This document shows positions 30,535 through 43,434 of a stretch of DNA of 64,000 nt, piece by piece; position 1 is the stretch's first letter; every line of letters starts with the position of its first letter. Both the position numbers and the translations under genes were made by a program. Source of the DNA: Cadophora sp. MPI-SDFR-AT-0126 (taxonomy: Eukaryota > Ascomycota > Leotiomycetes > Helotiales > Ploettnerulaceae); assembly GCA_020747065.1 (NCBI GenBank), contig JAGMVK010000018.1, positions 620,001 to 684,000 of the forward strand. Reading direction: 5' to 3'. The notes beneath the pieces are model-generated. The model was not told where the DNA came from and ran no database searches. It saw only the letters and a program-made list of their open reading frames with translations.

Positions 30535-33500
30535 TCAATACCTAAACTCCACCCTCGAAAACCGTCTCTTCATAAGCCAATGCTTAGGACTCTCCGGCAT
30601 ATCCCTCGACGGTCTCCACAAATCAGTACTATCAACAATCGCTAAATTCAAGTCCAAAGCCTCAGCGCTGCGCTTCGGTCGGCTCCAGGGCTGCCCATGT
30701 GGGTTGGTGAATAGCGTGGGAGAGGCGAGTTTGGTAGTGGGCTGGGGTTGCCACATGCTGGTTTTTTGAGTTGCTGGTTTTGGGGCAGGGGCAGTTGGTG
30801 CGGTCCAGATTAGGGACTTGGGTGCTGTTGATGCAATGGAGGTGGAAGTTGAGTGGAGCCAGTGCGTTGGGGATTTCGTTGTGGTGGCTAGGGAGAAGTC
30901 GAACAGCTCTTTGGAGTTTAGACGGGGGAGGACAGCTGGCCGAGATGGCGAAACTTGCTTGACGTGAGTACCCTTGGCATGTGTGAAAATGTCTGGTTCC
31001 AATGGTGAGGATACTGGCTTCGCTGTCCACATCGCCTTGCTTTCAACATCATCCACAACAGGTGATATGGCACTTGGCGTCCAGGCCTGAAGGGACGATG
31101 TCTTCTTAACAGAAGTAATCAACCAATTTTTCTGTGTTGGTGCAACTTGGCTTGGCTGCCAGAAAGAGTTGGACTCCAAGGTTGGCAGCTCAATGTTCCT
31201 GGCCACTGGTAACGTGCGTCGAGCCTCACCGCTGAGCTCCATCATCGGTATGGCGGTAGCACTGTCTTTAGACCAGAGTAATGGCCTTTTGCTGGTGGTG
31301 GTCAACCAGTTTCGCTGTGTTGGTGCGGCTTGGCTTGATTGCCAGAAAGACTTCGATTCTAACACTGGCAACTCGACTTGTCTTGTAACTGGAGCCTTGC
31401 GGACAGATTCGTCACTCAGCTTCATCTCGACCGTTGTAGCTCGGGATATAACAGTGTCTTTCGACCAGAGCATAGCCTGCTTTGGGATGCTAGGTGCTGG
31501 TGAAGGCGTCCACATAGCTGGCTGAGCTGACTTTTGAGTAAAGTAACCCATAGCAGCTGGATGGATGTCGCTGATATTCGAGATGAGCGAGCTAGTGAAG
31601 AACACCGGATGAAGCACGGAAGCATCATAAATTGGACCCGCAACACTGGCGTTGATTGCTTCATTGAGAGCAGCTTCCCAGTTCGCTGGACTGAAAGTAG
31701 TGCGTTGCAGACGGGGCTTGGATTGAGAGATGGCTTCGACGAGTGCTGACTGCCAGTCGGCATGACTTGTCGCTGCACGTTGGAAGCGCGGCTTCGACAG
31801 AGTAATAGCCTCAGAGAGAGCTGACTTCCAATCAGCTTCACTGGCAACAGGCCGTGTGATGGTCTTCTTCACAGCACTAGCAGCGACGGCTTCAGCAAGA
31901 GCATCAGCCCAATCTGCGTGGAAAGCAACGGGCCGTCTGTATTGAGAAGGAGCAGCCTTGGGCACCGGAACGGCGGAAGGTGGGATAATGGATCCTCGTC
32001 GAGCCTTCTTCATAGGTGTGTTCTCGAGGACCGGTGCTCTTGATTCCCAAAGATCGCGTGATGCAAGAACTCTTGACTCTCTAACTGGTACCAAAGTTGT
32101 TGGTGCCTGGCGAACGGGAATCTTCGAAGGATGCTTGGAGTCTTCCACTGGAGAAGGAGCAGGTGACTTCTTTGCTTTTCGATCCCACCAGGTAGGGATG
32201 GCCGAAAAGGAAGCAGACCAGATTGATGATGCCTTGGTGCTGGTCGACTTGACTGAGGAAGAGTCTGAGATTGGCGATGATTCGCCAGAAGATGTTATCG
32301 AGTAAGTTGGACTATCCGGACGGATGGATGATTCTGAAATCCAATGATGCTCAACTGGCAATTTGTCTTGACCACAACTCCAGAGCTTGGTGGAAGTCAG
32401 TTTACTCAAGGGAGCCAATGATGCCCGTGGCTTGCAGATCACGTTGACTGCAGCTGGCACGGCATCAGTTGATCGATAATTCGATCGTGGCACGTTGGCA
32501 TCAAAAAGACCTAGGACAACGACTTCAGAAGTCTTTGGGGTTGGGGCCCACAGGAGACTCGAGGCGATCTTGCTTTGGATGTCGCTCGGGGAGCTTGACT
32601 TGGAAATCCAGCTAGTCGCCTCCTCCAAATTCTGTAAGCGATCCCACAAGTTCTTGGACGAGATAGCAGGGACTCCGCCAGCAGATGGGCGAGCTGCCTT
32701 GACCATCTTGATAGCAGCGGGGGTAGCGGCTGTGGACCGGATGACCTCTGAAGGAACAGTAAACATGCCCGATGAGCGCTCATCAGAGACCTCGGCCTTA
32801 GGGGACCACATCAGTGCTGGCGAAGCGACTTCTGATACAGAAGAGGAAGCGGATACAGACAACATGTCAGCAGCGGCATCGCCACTCCACATGAAAGAAG
32901 CCTGTGCAAGAGAAGCCTCTGCCTCGGCTGCAGTCCAGAGGTGTGCAGATGAGAGAGCTGGGATGTTCGAAGACACGCGTGGCTTCGATCTGACAATATC
33001 ATCCTTTGCTGGAACAAGGGCTTTCCACACAGCAGAGTCAGGTTGTGGCAGACCAGGCGCAGTACTTCCCACAGGTGGCGAAGCATCTCCAGCCCACAAC
33101 TGTGCTGCCGATCGAGTGTTCATGGCAAGTGGTGGAATAGGTAGGCGGCTGACTGGTGGCGGTGCAGCAGCGTCTGGGCTCTCTGGGTCAGATCCCATGT
33201 CGAAGTCGTCGACGATACTTCTGGGCTGAGGTAGAAGGCTGTCCTTCGAAGGAACATCTCTTGAGTTCAACAGGTTTGCAATCTCCCACAAGGTAGTCTC
33301 ATCGAAGTCATCATCGCTCTCGATATCAAGCTCTTCATCTTCCTCCTCGTAATCGTCAAAGAACGAAGACGAGTACTCCGGCATATCGGGCTCCAATTGC
33401 TTCGATCGAGCATCAAGCGTTGGTGCTAGTGCTGGGCCCACTGGGCCAGCAAGTATGGCGGGGTTGAAAGCTGGTTGGTAGGTAGGTTGATCGGAAGTCT

Positions 33501-36500
33501 CGCCCCATGGGAACTGGAAGATGCCAAGAGTCTCCCTCTTATTTGGCAAAGGGACAGGACTTTCAACTGTGAAGTTGTTAGATACATATCAAAAGGGGAG
33601 CAAGAAACATACCGATATCTGGGAGGAATGTCATACGCCTAGACTTGCGCTGCGGTCGTTGAGTCAAAGGTCGAGTAGTGATGCTTCGAGGACGAACAGG
33701 CTTCGAGCCCCAGAGGTCAACGACTGGTCGGCTGTGCGGCAATGATCGAGGCTTTGACCAGAGATCTTTGGTAGAGATGGATAGAGGGGTCTCCAGACGG
33801 CGTTGTACTGGTCGAATATCTCTCGCAGGTGGCTCGGCAGCAGCTTCTGTGCTTGGAGTGTCATATGGGAAGTTCCACAAACGTCCAGAGGCAGCCTTGG
33901 GTGATGGAAGCGATGGCTGCCAAAGCTGTGCCTTAGCCTTCTTACTTTGCTGCTCTTGAGGAGCTTGATACTTCATCATAGCTTCACTGTCAGAGTCTGA
34001 CTCGAGGTCAGTCTCGATATCAGTCTCAGACTTGACACTTTCGGGCGGCGTGGGGCTCATCATTGGTGCCTGCCCTTTCGAGACAGAGAGAAAGTTCAAG
34101 CTCTTCTTACGGAGAAGGGCAGGTGCGTTCTCCATGTATTCCATTTGAGCTTCTGCAAGTCTCTGTTGCCAAATGCTGGCTCGAGAATTGTCGGAACTCT
34201 GGGAAGATGATGTACGGTCGGAAGCGGTCATGCTACTTCTGATACGAGCACGCCTTGACAGGATCCTCGAGGGGGTACGGTTGGATCGTTGGGAGGATTC
34301 ACGTGTGAGCGTTCCCTCTGACTCTTCTGACTGTGCCTGAGTATATGGCGACATGGCTTGAGACATGGAATCACGGTCGAGATTAGTCTGCATCTGCTGC
34401 CAATGGGTCTCTTGTTGACCCATCTCCTTCTCCAAGTTCTCGAGAAGTCTGAAGCGACCAGTATCCGGAGCACCTTCTGTCTCGGTGCCAGGTATGCGTT
34501 TCAGGAGCGAGCCGACAGATCCTCGACTAGGCTCCTCCTCGAAATGTTTGAGTTGAGCCTGCAAATCTGCAATTGCTCGCTCGGGAGAATCTGTGGGTGG
34601 GGAGAGTTCAGATGGGCGAACGACCACAGTTGCCTTCTTTCCGGTCTTGCTCAGAAGTAAAGGTGTTGGAGGGGGCATTTTCCGGCCCTTTGAGCGTGTT
34701 CGTGAGAGTGATCGTTCTGAGAATGTAGGAAGTTCATCGCCAATTCTATGGTGCCATCCGTTTTCATTCTTGATAGATGATGGTGTCTTATCACCAGGTA
34801 GAGACTGGTCGGCATCAAGTAAGAACGACTTTCGGTTGTCATCTGCACTGAAGAGGAACGACCCTCTATGTGCTTCTGCATCAAGAATTAATGGCACGAA
34901 GGCTTCACACCTTCGAAGATCATGTTCTGGTTGTGGCAAAGACGGAACGTTCTGTGTGCTGCTTCTCTGTTGTCGAGCGTCTGGTCGTTGAATATATAGA
35001 GAGCTGGCATTCTGTCTCGCTTTCGCTAGATCAACCGGTGGGACCTCGGAATGAAGAGATCCCCAATATGTCGTCGCATCATCTTGGGAGCTCTCATCAC
35101 TGGCTTCAGTCCAATGTGATTTCCGCATATCGTCCAGAACAGACTGCCTTTCGGGAGCCTTGAGAAGGCTGTTTCGACTATCGATATTCTCAGCGGCGAT
35201 TCCAGGAATCCAGGTCTCTCCAACCTCGTCAGCAATAGTTCTGTACGTGTTGGCACTATAACGGTACCCCTGAGACTCTTCAGGACGGGTTGTTTGCCTC
35301 TTTGGTGATCTTTGGCGAACATTGATCTCGGGAATGGCAAATGAGGCTATCGTTGTGCGCTTGGAAGCTCGTTGACTTTGCTGCTCTTCCCGATTTGGAC
35401 TTTGCACCACTGGCGTCTCTGACATAAAGACAGATGGAAGTCGTGGAAGCGACGGGACTGATGATCGTCGGCTGCGCACTGTAATTGGTCCTGGAGGGGC
35501 TGGAAAGAGCAACTCGATCTTCTCATCAAAAGTCATGCTCTTCGTATCATTCGGCAGCAGTCGCTTCAGGCCAGCTGCGCTCGTGATCGGAGGCGGTGGC
35601 AGAGGTGGAAGTTGAGGTAGCAGAGTTGGGCTTCCAGGCTGAGACATCAAGAGAGACTTTCTGGGCGTAATAGAAGATCCAGATCTGCTTCTCCTGTGAC
35701 CAGGCGATGGCTCACTTGGGAATATGGCACGATCCTCATTTCTATCTCGCTTGTACGGTCTCGGTCGGTGTATAACCGAATTTGACGACTTCAAGGAAAC
35801 TGTTGTCTCAGAAAAAGCGGACTTCTCAAAATCTCTCTTCTTTGCAGCTGCGTACATGCCAGGAGCATCTTTGATGATCGTCTTGACCAGTCCAGGGTTG
35901 TCGTAAACAACATCATTCATCAACATAACAGTCTGTGGCTTAGTCATCGTAGCCTCCTGCGCCATCGTGATTCTCGTTGCTCTGGGATTCGAAGGAAGTC
36001 CAACAGTTCTCTTTCTCTGCAGACTCGGCTGGACTACCTTCTCGTTGAAGGTCTGGTCGAAGCTGTTAGCTTGTCTCGGAGACCTGCGACGGACCTCTTC
36101 GCGACCAGGGGAAAGCGAAGCAGAGCTGGTAGTGCCGTTTGTAGCAACTCGTGAGAGTCCGTCGACAGATGATGCCGGAATAGTTGGCATTGTTGCAATA
36201 GGGAGACTTGGCATTTCTTTTCGCTTGACACTGACACTTCGGCGTAGAGCTTCTTGAGCTGAGAATTGAGGTGGCTGAGGAGCCGGTCTGTTTGCGACAA
36301 GTTTTGCTCTGGCCGAGGCTTCTTCTCGTCTTTCGCGCTCCATAGATGCCGCTGTCGCCAGATCAATAGTCTGTATCTTAGCGAATGGCTGAGGTGCTCC
36401 TCCATTGATGTCAAGAGCTACTGGATTTGATATTGCCAAGGTCCGAATACTTGGCCTTGCTGGCGCCGGCTTTCCCCAATTGAACATTGATCGTTTCTGT

Positions 36501-37871
36501 TGAGCAGCCGGGACTGGAAATGTCGCTGAGTTCTGTGGTTTGGCTGGTACGGCCGGTCTGATCTGAGGAGCAAGAGCTGCTTGAACACCAGTCTGAGTAG
36601 AGGCAACCATCGACGGGAAGACTCCGCTTGAGCCACGATACCCAGGACCCCTGACACCTAGACGATCCGGTCTTTCTGGAGGATCGGCGTCAATCTCCCG
36701 TACATCGATCTCATTTCCAAGCTTCGTGAAACCCCTGGTGTCCCCTCGTGAGCTACTCTGAAATACAGCTGTTGGTGAGTCGCGTGGAGTCGATGGGTTG
36801 ACCACGAACAAGCTGCCATTCTTTGTGTACGTGTTATTAGTAGAGACTGGAGATCCGTTACTGCGAACATTATCTCCAAATAACTCGCGCGGTGGCGTTG
36901 GTGTCACAAATGGAGATCTCGCCTCTGGAGTCGTTCCATTCTCTTCTCTTGCCAAAAGCAAAGCTCCCGGGAACATCGTCACAATACCTAAGATCCGTCA
37001 ACATACTCTCCCAATCATAATCCCTTCCCCTACTTACCAACGAGAATCAGCAACCCGTTCGCTGGCAATACTGTCCGAACCATGAGTATGATCGATGGGA
37101 TCCCAAGGACCATGGGTACACTGGTCTATCGAACCTGTCAGTACCGATTCATCACCCCTTTTCCAAACACTTACACCAGTCCAAATCCCAAGCCCAATGA
37201 TGGTGAAGATCAACGCCTTGCTCTGCTCCTGCCTCGTACTCGAGCTCTTCTCCCGCATCTCTCTAAACATGCCAAGCGACATCGCCCTAATCATCAACAC
37301 CCCAATGATAATCGCATCAACCGCCAGCACCACCACAGCAAGCGGCGTAATCATCGTCTGCGCCACACAAACCGGCTTGAACTGCGGTCTCGAAAATCCC
37401 ACCAGCACTCCACCGCCCACAATCCTCAACAGCAATATGCCCTGCAGAATCAACCTCTCCGCCGTGAGCTTGGTGCCATGTCCCACCGACCACATCAGGA
37501 ACTGCTCTATGCCGACCCGCGCCAGCTGATCGAACATCGTTGAGATGATGAGGGTTACCTGGCAGGCTGTCGCCATAGAGTCCGTGAGGAGGAGGTTGAG
37601 AAACTGAATTTGCGCCCACAGGGCGGCGAATAACAAGAAGAGAATGAGGACCAGCCTCCGGCCGTCCTGGAATATGGTCGAGCCATGACCTCGGTAGTAT
37701 ATGAAAAGAGCGCCCGTCGCGGCCTGCAGTAAGATACCACTGTGCAATACATGTATTAGCAGACAGAGACAGACATACACATACATGACCTCAACATAGA
37801 TAAATATAGAGAAGGTAGACTAACAAAGCGAATGCCGCCGAAAGGGTCTGTACGGCATCAGAAATGGCCAT
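30535..37871 (-). CDS. giant membrane protein with multi-spanning N-terminus and repeat-rich disordered tail
   Basis: Five exons (37871-37825, 37739-37175, 37125-37038, 36987-33613, 33566-30535) join in frame to 2368 aa. Residues ~1-255 contain about seven hydrophobic segments, for example GILLQAATGALFIYY, VLILFLLFAALWAQIQFL, ILQGILLLRIVGGGVLVGF, MITPLAVVVLAVDAIIIGVL, ALIFTIIGLGIWTG and LLILVGIVTMFPGALLL. The remaining ~2100 residues are Ser/Pro/charged and probably disordered and cytoplasmic. The last third repeats an L-x-S-x-x-LW motif with a second Trp ~15-20 residues later: SAHLW, SKNLW, STKLW, SRDLW, SKSFW, SNSFW, STDLW. It also holds four tandem ~26-residue copies around (A/H)ADWxxALxEAI. 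The family is not recognised. A scaffold anchored in a membrane is one possible reading. Confidence 0.75.
31640..31935 (-). repeat. four tandem ~26-residue protein repeats (ADWxxALxEAI)
   Basis: Inside the giant protein, four consecutive units share the pattern VAFHADWADALAEAV, VASEADWKSALSEAI, ATSHADWQSALVEAI and TFSPANWEAALNEAI. Linkers of the KPRFQR type separate them. Each unit looks like a short amphipathic helix with an invariant Trp. Confidence 0.75.
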
Positions 37872-39683
37872 CGCGGCGAGGGGTAATTAACAAAGTGACA
37901 AAGCGAAAGAACGAAATTATATAGAAAGAAAAGCCCAATCTATGGGTGTCTGGGTTGAAAGAATTAGAGGTTCATTGAGTAGACATCGTGATTGATCGTT
38001 GAGCCGTTCATACAAGTGCAGCCAGCGACATCTCGTAGAGTACAGTACAGTCAACCACCATCGACGACTCTCAAAGGCTGATGATACCAGGAAGTGGGTT
38101 GAGCGGACAGACAGACAGAGAGACACAAGAAAGTATGAGACTGGACTCGACTGGTCCGCCCTACCTCCTTCGTCCTGGACACTGGTCACGGGCTCGCATC
38201 CACATCCATATCCACACCAAGCCCGCGCACGCACGCAAGAATCCAGCCAAGAGAAAAATCCTCTGGCATCCAGAAGGCCAGCAAATCAACATCACTGCCA
38301 ACCCAAAACGTCGAACAGTCACCATTTCGATTTGGCTGCCATCAAAACGGTCCACCAGACAAGCGAAAACTGGAACTCGATCTCTGACAATGACAGGCCG
38401 CGGCATTGCCGCAGCATGCACATTTGACAGGGGCAGCTCCTCTCTTCTGGTTTCGGAAAATAAATCAATTGGCTGAGAGGACAGGAGGTGCTCGTGCGGG
38501 CTGGTACCCCTGGTGGAGCTTGTTTCGACTGAGACGTCTTGGGTTTCGCGGCGTGGAGCTGTGCGGGCGAGGGGCGGGCATCCACACCTTAAAACATCGT
38601 GAAAAACGATGGAGAGTGGGAAGCAGGAGGTTTCTAACGGTCTGATCTACGGCGCCTCGCATATGCAAAAACACCGCCGTGTCCTGTTATGTCCAAGATG
38701 CCAGTAAAGTAAAGTTTGGGTTCGTTGTTCATGGTCGTGAAGCTTAAGTGAGAAGAGATAAGAGGCTTCTGAGCTCCGCGATTTTTCACTCTGGAGCCGA
38801 GCCGGACAGTGGCGGCTCGCTTGGCCGGGAGTCTTAAATCCGCCGCAGATGAGGTTCTTTGTTACAGTAAGCTCTGGTCTAAGTATGATCTCAACACTAG
38901 GCTTCAGGAATCGTTACATGTCAGAATATAGCCTGAGGCTTAATCATGAGGCTATTCTACCTTCGTACAGCGGCACAATATATAATTTGAGTTTTCTCGT
39001 TCCCCAACCTAATTCACAAGTGACCGGACCGTCGGACGGAGTTCCAACTCTACCTAGACACGTACGATATGCATTCCCGCACGCATAATCTTCCTAAGCG
39101 ATTATGTTCTTATTTGTTCAATACTATCGCCATGCTTCAATCCAAAAAGGCAGAGCCCAGATAAGTTCGAAGACTATCAGGCCCCGTTTCTGGTGATCTC
39201 TCATGCGGAGGCCCATTTGAGCCTCCTCGGTCGGAAGAACGAACTCGGATGCATGATCTGGGATATCAAACTTCTTGCCCCGGCCATTGCATCTTATTTA
39301 TGGTATGATATGATATAATATGATGAATAGTTCTTAGTCCGAGATGCATCTGTTTCGTACCGATAAGCTTGACTTGTTGGGACATTGAGTACTTCAAGTT
39401 TGGTCAGAATTCTCTGGTAAGCTTGAAGCAAACGGAGTGGACTCGACTTCGGTCATTCGTAATGCAGGCCGTACTTGAAGATCATTTGCCCACAATGTAA
39501 AGTAGCCTTTTGCACAATGAAAGAATAAATTCGATGTGAAATGTATAAACAATATTTTGTATCTACTGTACGCACCAAGGGAATCCATCGCTCCGTTCAT
39601 ATCTATATACACCAATAAAAAGCAAAACAAATGATATTTGTATGACATAGACACACAGCAGACCAATATCGTCACAGCTGCAG
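37872..39683. other. intergenic; no gene seen
   Basis: This spacer lies upstream of the giant membrane-protein gene and downstream of nitrite reductase. It holds simple-sequence tracts (GACAGACAGAGAGACA near 38105; a TATGATATGATATAATATGAT run near 39303) and several short open frames with no recognisable content. Confidence 0.5.
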
Positions 39684-42600
39684 CTACCAGTCAATATCTC
39701 CATTCTTGTCCGCACCTCCCACAGCAAGCATCTCCTTCTTCGCTTCGAACGGCTTCCTCCCCTTCATCCCCACGCCATTCTTTCCAATCCTCCTATCCAA
39801 CTTCTCGAACGGGCCCTCCCCACTCTCCCCCTTCTTCACCATCCACTTCTTCGTCCCCAACACCCCGTCCAGCTCATGAACAGGCGGTAACTTCAAATAC
39901 ACCCACCCATCCTCGCGCTCCTCAACAGGGAAGACCGCAATGCTAACCTCCTCATCATTCTGGCAGCGGCCGGCGTCATTGCCGTTGAGTTCGTAATTCC
40001 GTTTGTGGTACGGACAGCTGACCCAGAGCTTGTCGTTAGAGTCGCCGATCAGGCCGTCGGAGAGGACGAATGCGCGTTTGTGAGGACACATCTGTTGAGA
40101 GGCGAGGGTACTTGCCGCGGACCCGGAATACGGCGAGTTGAGTATCGCCGCGCTTGATGTTGGCGCTGATTCCGTTCGGGGCGTCGTCTGCGCCGCGGAA
40201 GTGAGAGGCTTCGATGACGGGCTGCCAGGTGAGACTCGTCCATTTGGTATTCTTGAAGTCGACTTTCGCGCTTTCCTTGGCCCAATAGACTGGTCTTGTC
40301 TGTCCGCGATCTTGTTCAAGCTCCATATTTTCGAGAGTCTCGGTTGTGTTATCGAATTGTGTGAATTTTTTGCTTTTCGCAGGATCTTTGACTGCTTCAG
40401 CCCATTCGTCAAAGAAGGTGCCGACTAGTTCTTCCATCTGGGCTTCTAGGGAAGCGCAGATGCCAAGTTTGTCTTCGAGAATTACTTCACGGAGGTATTT
40501 GATGCCGCCTGGGAGATTCTCAAGCCAGCGGGCTGTGCGTTGGAGTTTGTCGGCCGTGCGAATGTAGAACATTAGGTAGCGGTCTAACACGGAGACAACA
40601 TCGTCGGGAGGTACGTCTTTGGCGAGGAGTTCTGAATGTTTTGGTGTGGCGCCACCATTGCCGCCCACGAAGATGTTGAAGCCTTTATCTGAGGCGATGA
40701 GACCAAAGCTAGTAGTCGTCAGTCATGAGCTTTTTGAAAGCCATATTGACATCGTTCCAACGTCCATTTTGAGCCAAATTTTGGGCTTGCAGCAAAGTGA
40801 TATGCTCGAGTCGACGTTGACAATCTTCGTTTGCCCAGCGTGTCACTGCACAATAGCCTGCACTCATTGTACGACAGTACGGGAATATAAGATCCAAGAG
40901 TCCTCGTCCGCTTGGACGAGATGAGATCCCATATCCTACTCTGAGCCACAAGCTGGAATGGAGGGTCCAAAGTAGAAGGGGAACTTACTCTTTATTCTGC
41001 GCCTCAGCACACTCCCTCACACACCCACTCACACCCCCCTTCATCTTATGCGGACTCCTGATGCTCTTATACCTCTCCTCCAGCCGAACCGCCATTCCAA
41101 CACTATCTCCAATACCATACCGACACCATGTGCTTCCGACACAACTCTTCACCGTCCTCAAACTCTTCGCATATCCATGTCCGCTCTCAAAGCCACCTTC
41201 AACGAGCTCCTTCCAGATGGGGATCAGCTCGTTCTTCTTCGCGCCGAAGAGATCGATACGCTGTCCTCCGGTGATCTTGGCGTATAGGTTGTACTTCTTC
41301 GCGACGTTTCCGAGTATAATGAGTTTTTCGGGAGTGATCTCACCCGCTGAGACACGGGGGATGATGGAGAATGTGCCATTACGCTGGATGTTGGCGAGGA
41401 AGCGATCGTTGGTTTCTTGGAGGCCGTGGACTGGACGCTCCATGACGTGGTGGTTGTGTAGAGATGAAAAGATATTTCCGATGCTGGGTTTGCAAGCTTC
41501 GCAGCCCTGGCTGGTAGGGTCGTTCCCGGCTTCTTTCATGACTTCGGCGAGTGTCTTGAGCTTCTTGACGGAGATGATGTTGTAAAGATCGGCTCGAGAG
41601 TAATTGAAGTGAGGGCAGATGTGGTTCTTGACTTCTTGGCCCATGGCTTTCATCTGGGAGTTGAAAATGCTTTGGACAAGGGGCATGCAACCTCCACATC
41701 CTGTGCCGGCTTTCGTGCAACTCTTGACGTCGCCGATGCTTTTGCAGCTGCCATTTTTGACGCTAGTCACTACATCGCCCTTGGTGACGTTATGACAGGA
41801 ACAAATTTGAGTATCGTCGTCCAGATCATCACCACCTTCATCACCCTCTTTGCTAGCTCCTAGAATGAATTGACTCGGTGGAACATCCAGCATCTTCTGA
41901 TTCTTCACCATAGGAACCAGCTTGACGTAGTCCCTTGTATCTCCAATCATCATTCCTCCAAGCAGATACTTTCCATCCAAAGTAAACAAGTACTTCTTAT
42001 ACACAGCTGAGAACGGATCCTTGTAAGTCAGTGCCTTGACAGGCGACGGAGCAGGTCCATCGGTGAGCTTTTTCAACGCATCAGTGGTCTGAGTACCCTC
42101 CTTCTTCCTCGCAGCCCGAATAGGGAGATGTTTAGGTCCATCTCGGTCCGCGAAGAAATCGCCAAAACTGGCAACCTCAACACCCAGCAATTTCAGCTTC
42201 GTGCTCAAATCGGGACGTTTGAACTTGCGGTACGAATGTACCTTCGCCTGGGTGAGGTTGAATGACAGGACATCTGCCATCTCGATACCCGGTGCGATGA
42301 GACCGAACGTCTGGTTCTCCCAACTTGCACATTCGCCAATAGCGTAGATGTCCTTCGTGCTCGTGCTTAGGTCTTCTCCGACGACAATTCCACCACCACG
42401 GTCAGCGCATTTGATACCTGCTTTGCGAGCCAATTCATCCCTTGCTTTGATACCAATAGCAAAGCAGATAGTCGAGCAATCCATACGCTCGCCATCTTCG
42501 AAAACGACTCCTTTCACACTATTATCCTCTGTGACTTCAATCTTTCCCACCCTCTTACTGAGCATGACCTCCAGGCCAAGAGCCTGGACCTGCTCGACGA

Positions 42601-43434
42601 CAATACCACCAGCGTCACCATCCAATTGTCTGCTCAACACCCATCGATTCCGCTCAATAAGCTTGACCTTCTCATAGCATTCTAAATCCATCATGGCTTT
42701 GGCAGCCTCCAGACCGAGCAGACCTCCACCGACCACAGCGCCATGTGTGCCTTTCCTATCCGCCGCAAAAGTTATGAGGTTCTGCAGATCTTCGATTGTG
42801 CGATAGACAAAGACGCCTTTGGCATCGTGGCCGGGCGTATGTTTTGGGAGGAGAGCATCGGAGCCAGTTGCTAGGACGAGGATATCGTAGGGGACTGTTT
42901 CGCCGGACGAGGTTGAGACCGTCTTTTGTTCAGGATGGATTTCGGTGACTTTGGTGTTAAGATGGTAATTGAGAGATCCTTCTGGGACGGCAGAGTACTA
43001 TTCGACACGAATTAGCCAGCGATTTGGTTGAAGCTTGGACAATGCTAAAGCTTACCCATTCTTTAGGATTGAGGTACAAGTTCTCGACTTTCCGATGTTG
43101 AAAGAAACTCGTCAGACCGACTCTGTTGTATGCTAGATGTGCTTCCTCGCCAATGACAACGATATCGTACTCTCGTCTCTTTGCATCCAGCTTCATCAAT
43201 TTCTCTCTATACACCAAAAGTTAGTATTGCAGTGCTTTACACCCAATTACCTGTCCTGGTCAAAAGTGCTCACATGAAACTTATTCCCACCATTCCCAAC
43301 CCCACAATAACAATCTTCTTCCTTGCTCCCCCATGGCTCTCGTTCTCGGAGCCAATGACGCCATCTGGTCCGCCCTCAATCGGCCCTCCATTGACCTCTG
43401 TCGCTGCAAGCTGTGGTTGCCAATTGCCTGACAT
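39684..43434 (-). CDS. niiA: assimilatory NAD(P)H nitrite reductase, with a one-base frameshift
   Basis: Four exons are seen: 43434-43274, 43206-43056, 42997-40989 and 40708-39684. After correcting one base this gives about 1114 aa. The enzyme reduces nitrite to ammonium in the cytosol. Domains in order are FAD binding ([23 protein letters not shown]), the BFD-type [2Fe-2S] region ([23 protein letters not shown]), and the siroheme/[4Fe-4S] sulfite-nitrite reductase half ([34 protein letters not shown]). Last comes a C-terminal Rieske-like domain ([24 protein letters not shown]). The frame breaks at about 40106-40110. FRVRGKY lies in one frame and [13 protein letters not shown] in the next, one extra base in TACCCTCG, and no plausible intron bridges them. 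It may be a real indel or an assembly error. Intron 40709-40988 is unusually long at 280 nt. Confidence 0.9.

Noticed and set aside
32495..33229. 244-codon forward frame
   Set aside because: It is antisense to the Ser/Pro/Ala-rich tail of the giant membrane protein. The composition mirrors the coding strand and no domain is seen.
40709..40951. 80-codon reverse frame between nitrite reductase exons
   Set aside because: It lies inside an intron defined by conserved flanking protein and GTAAGT/CTAG signals.
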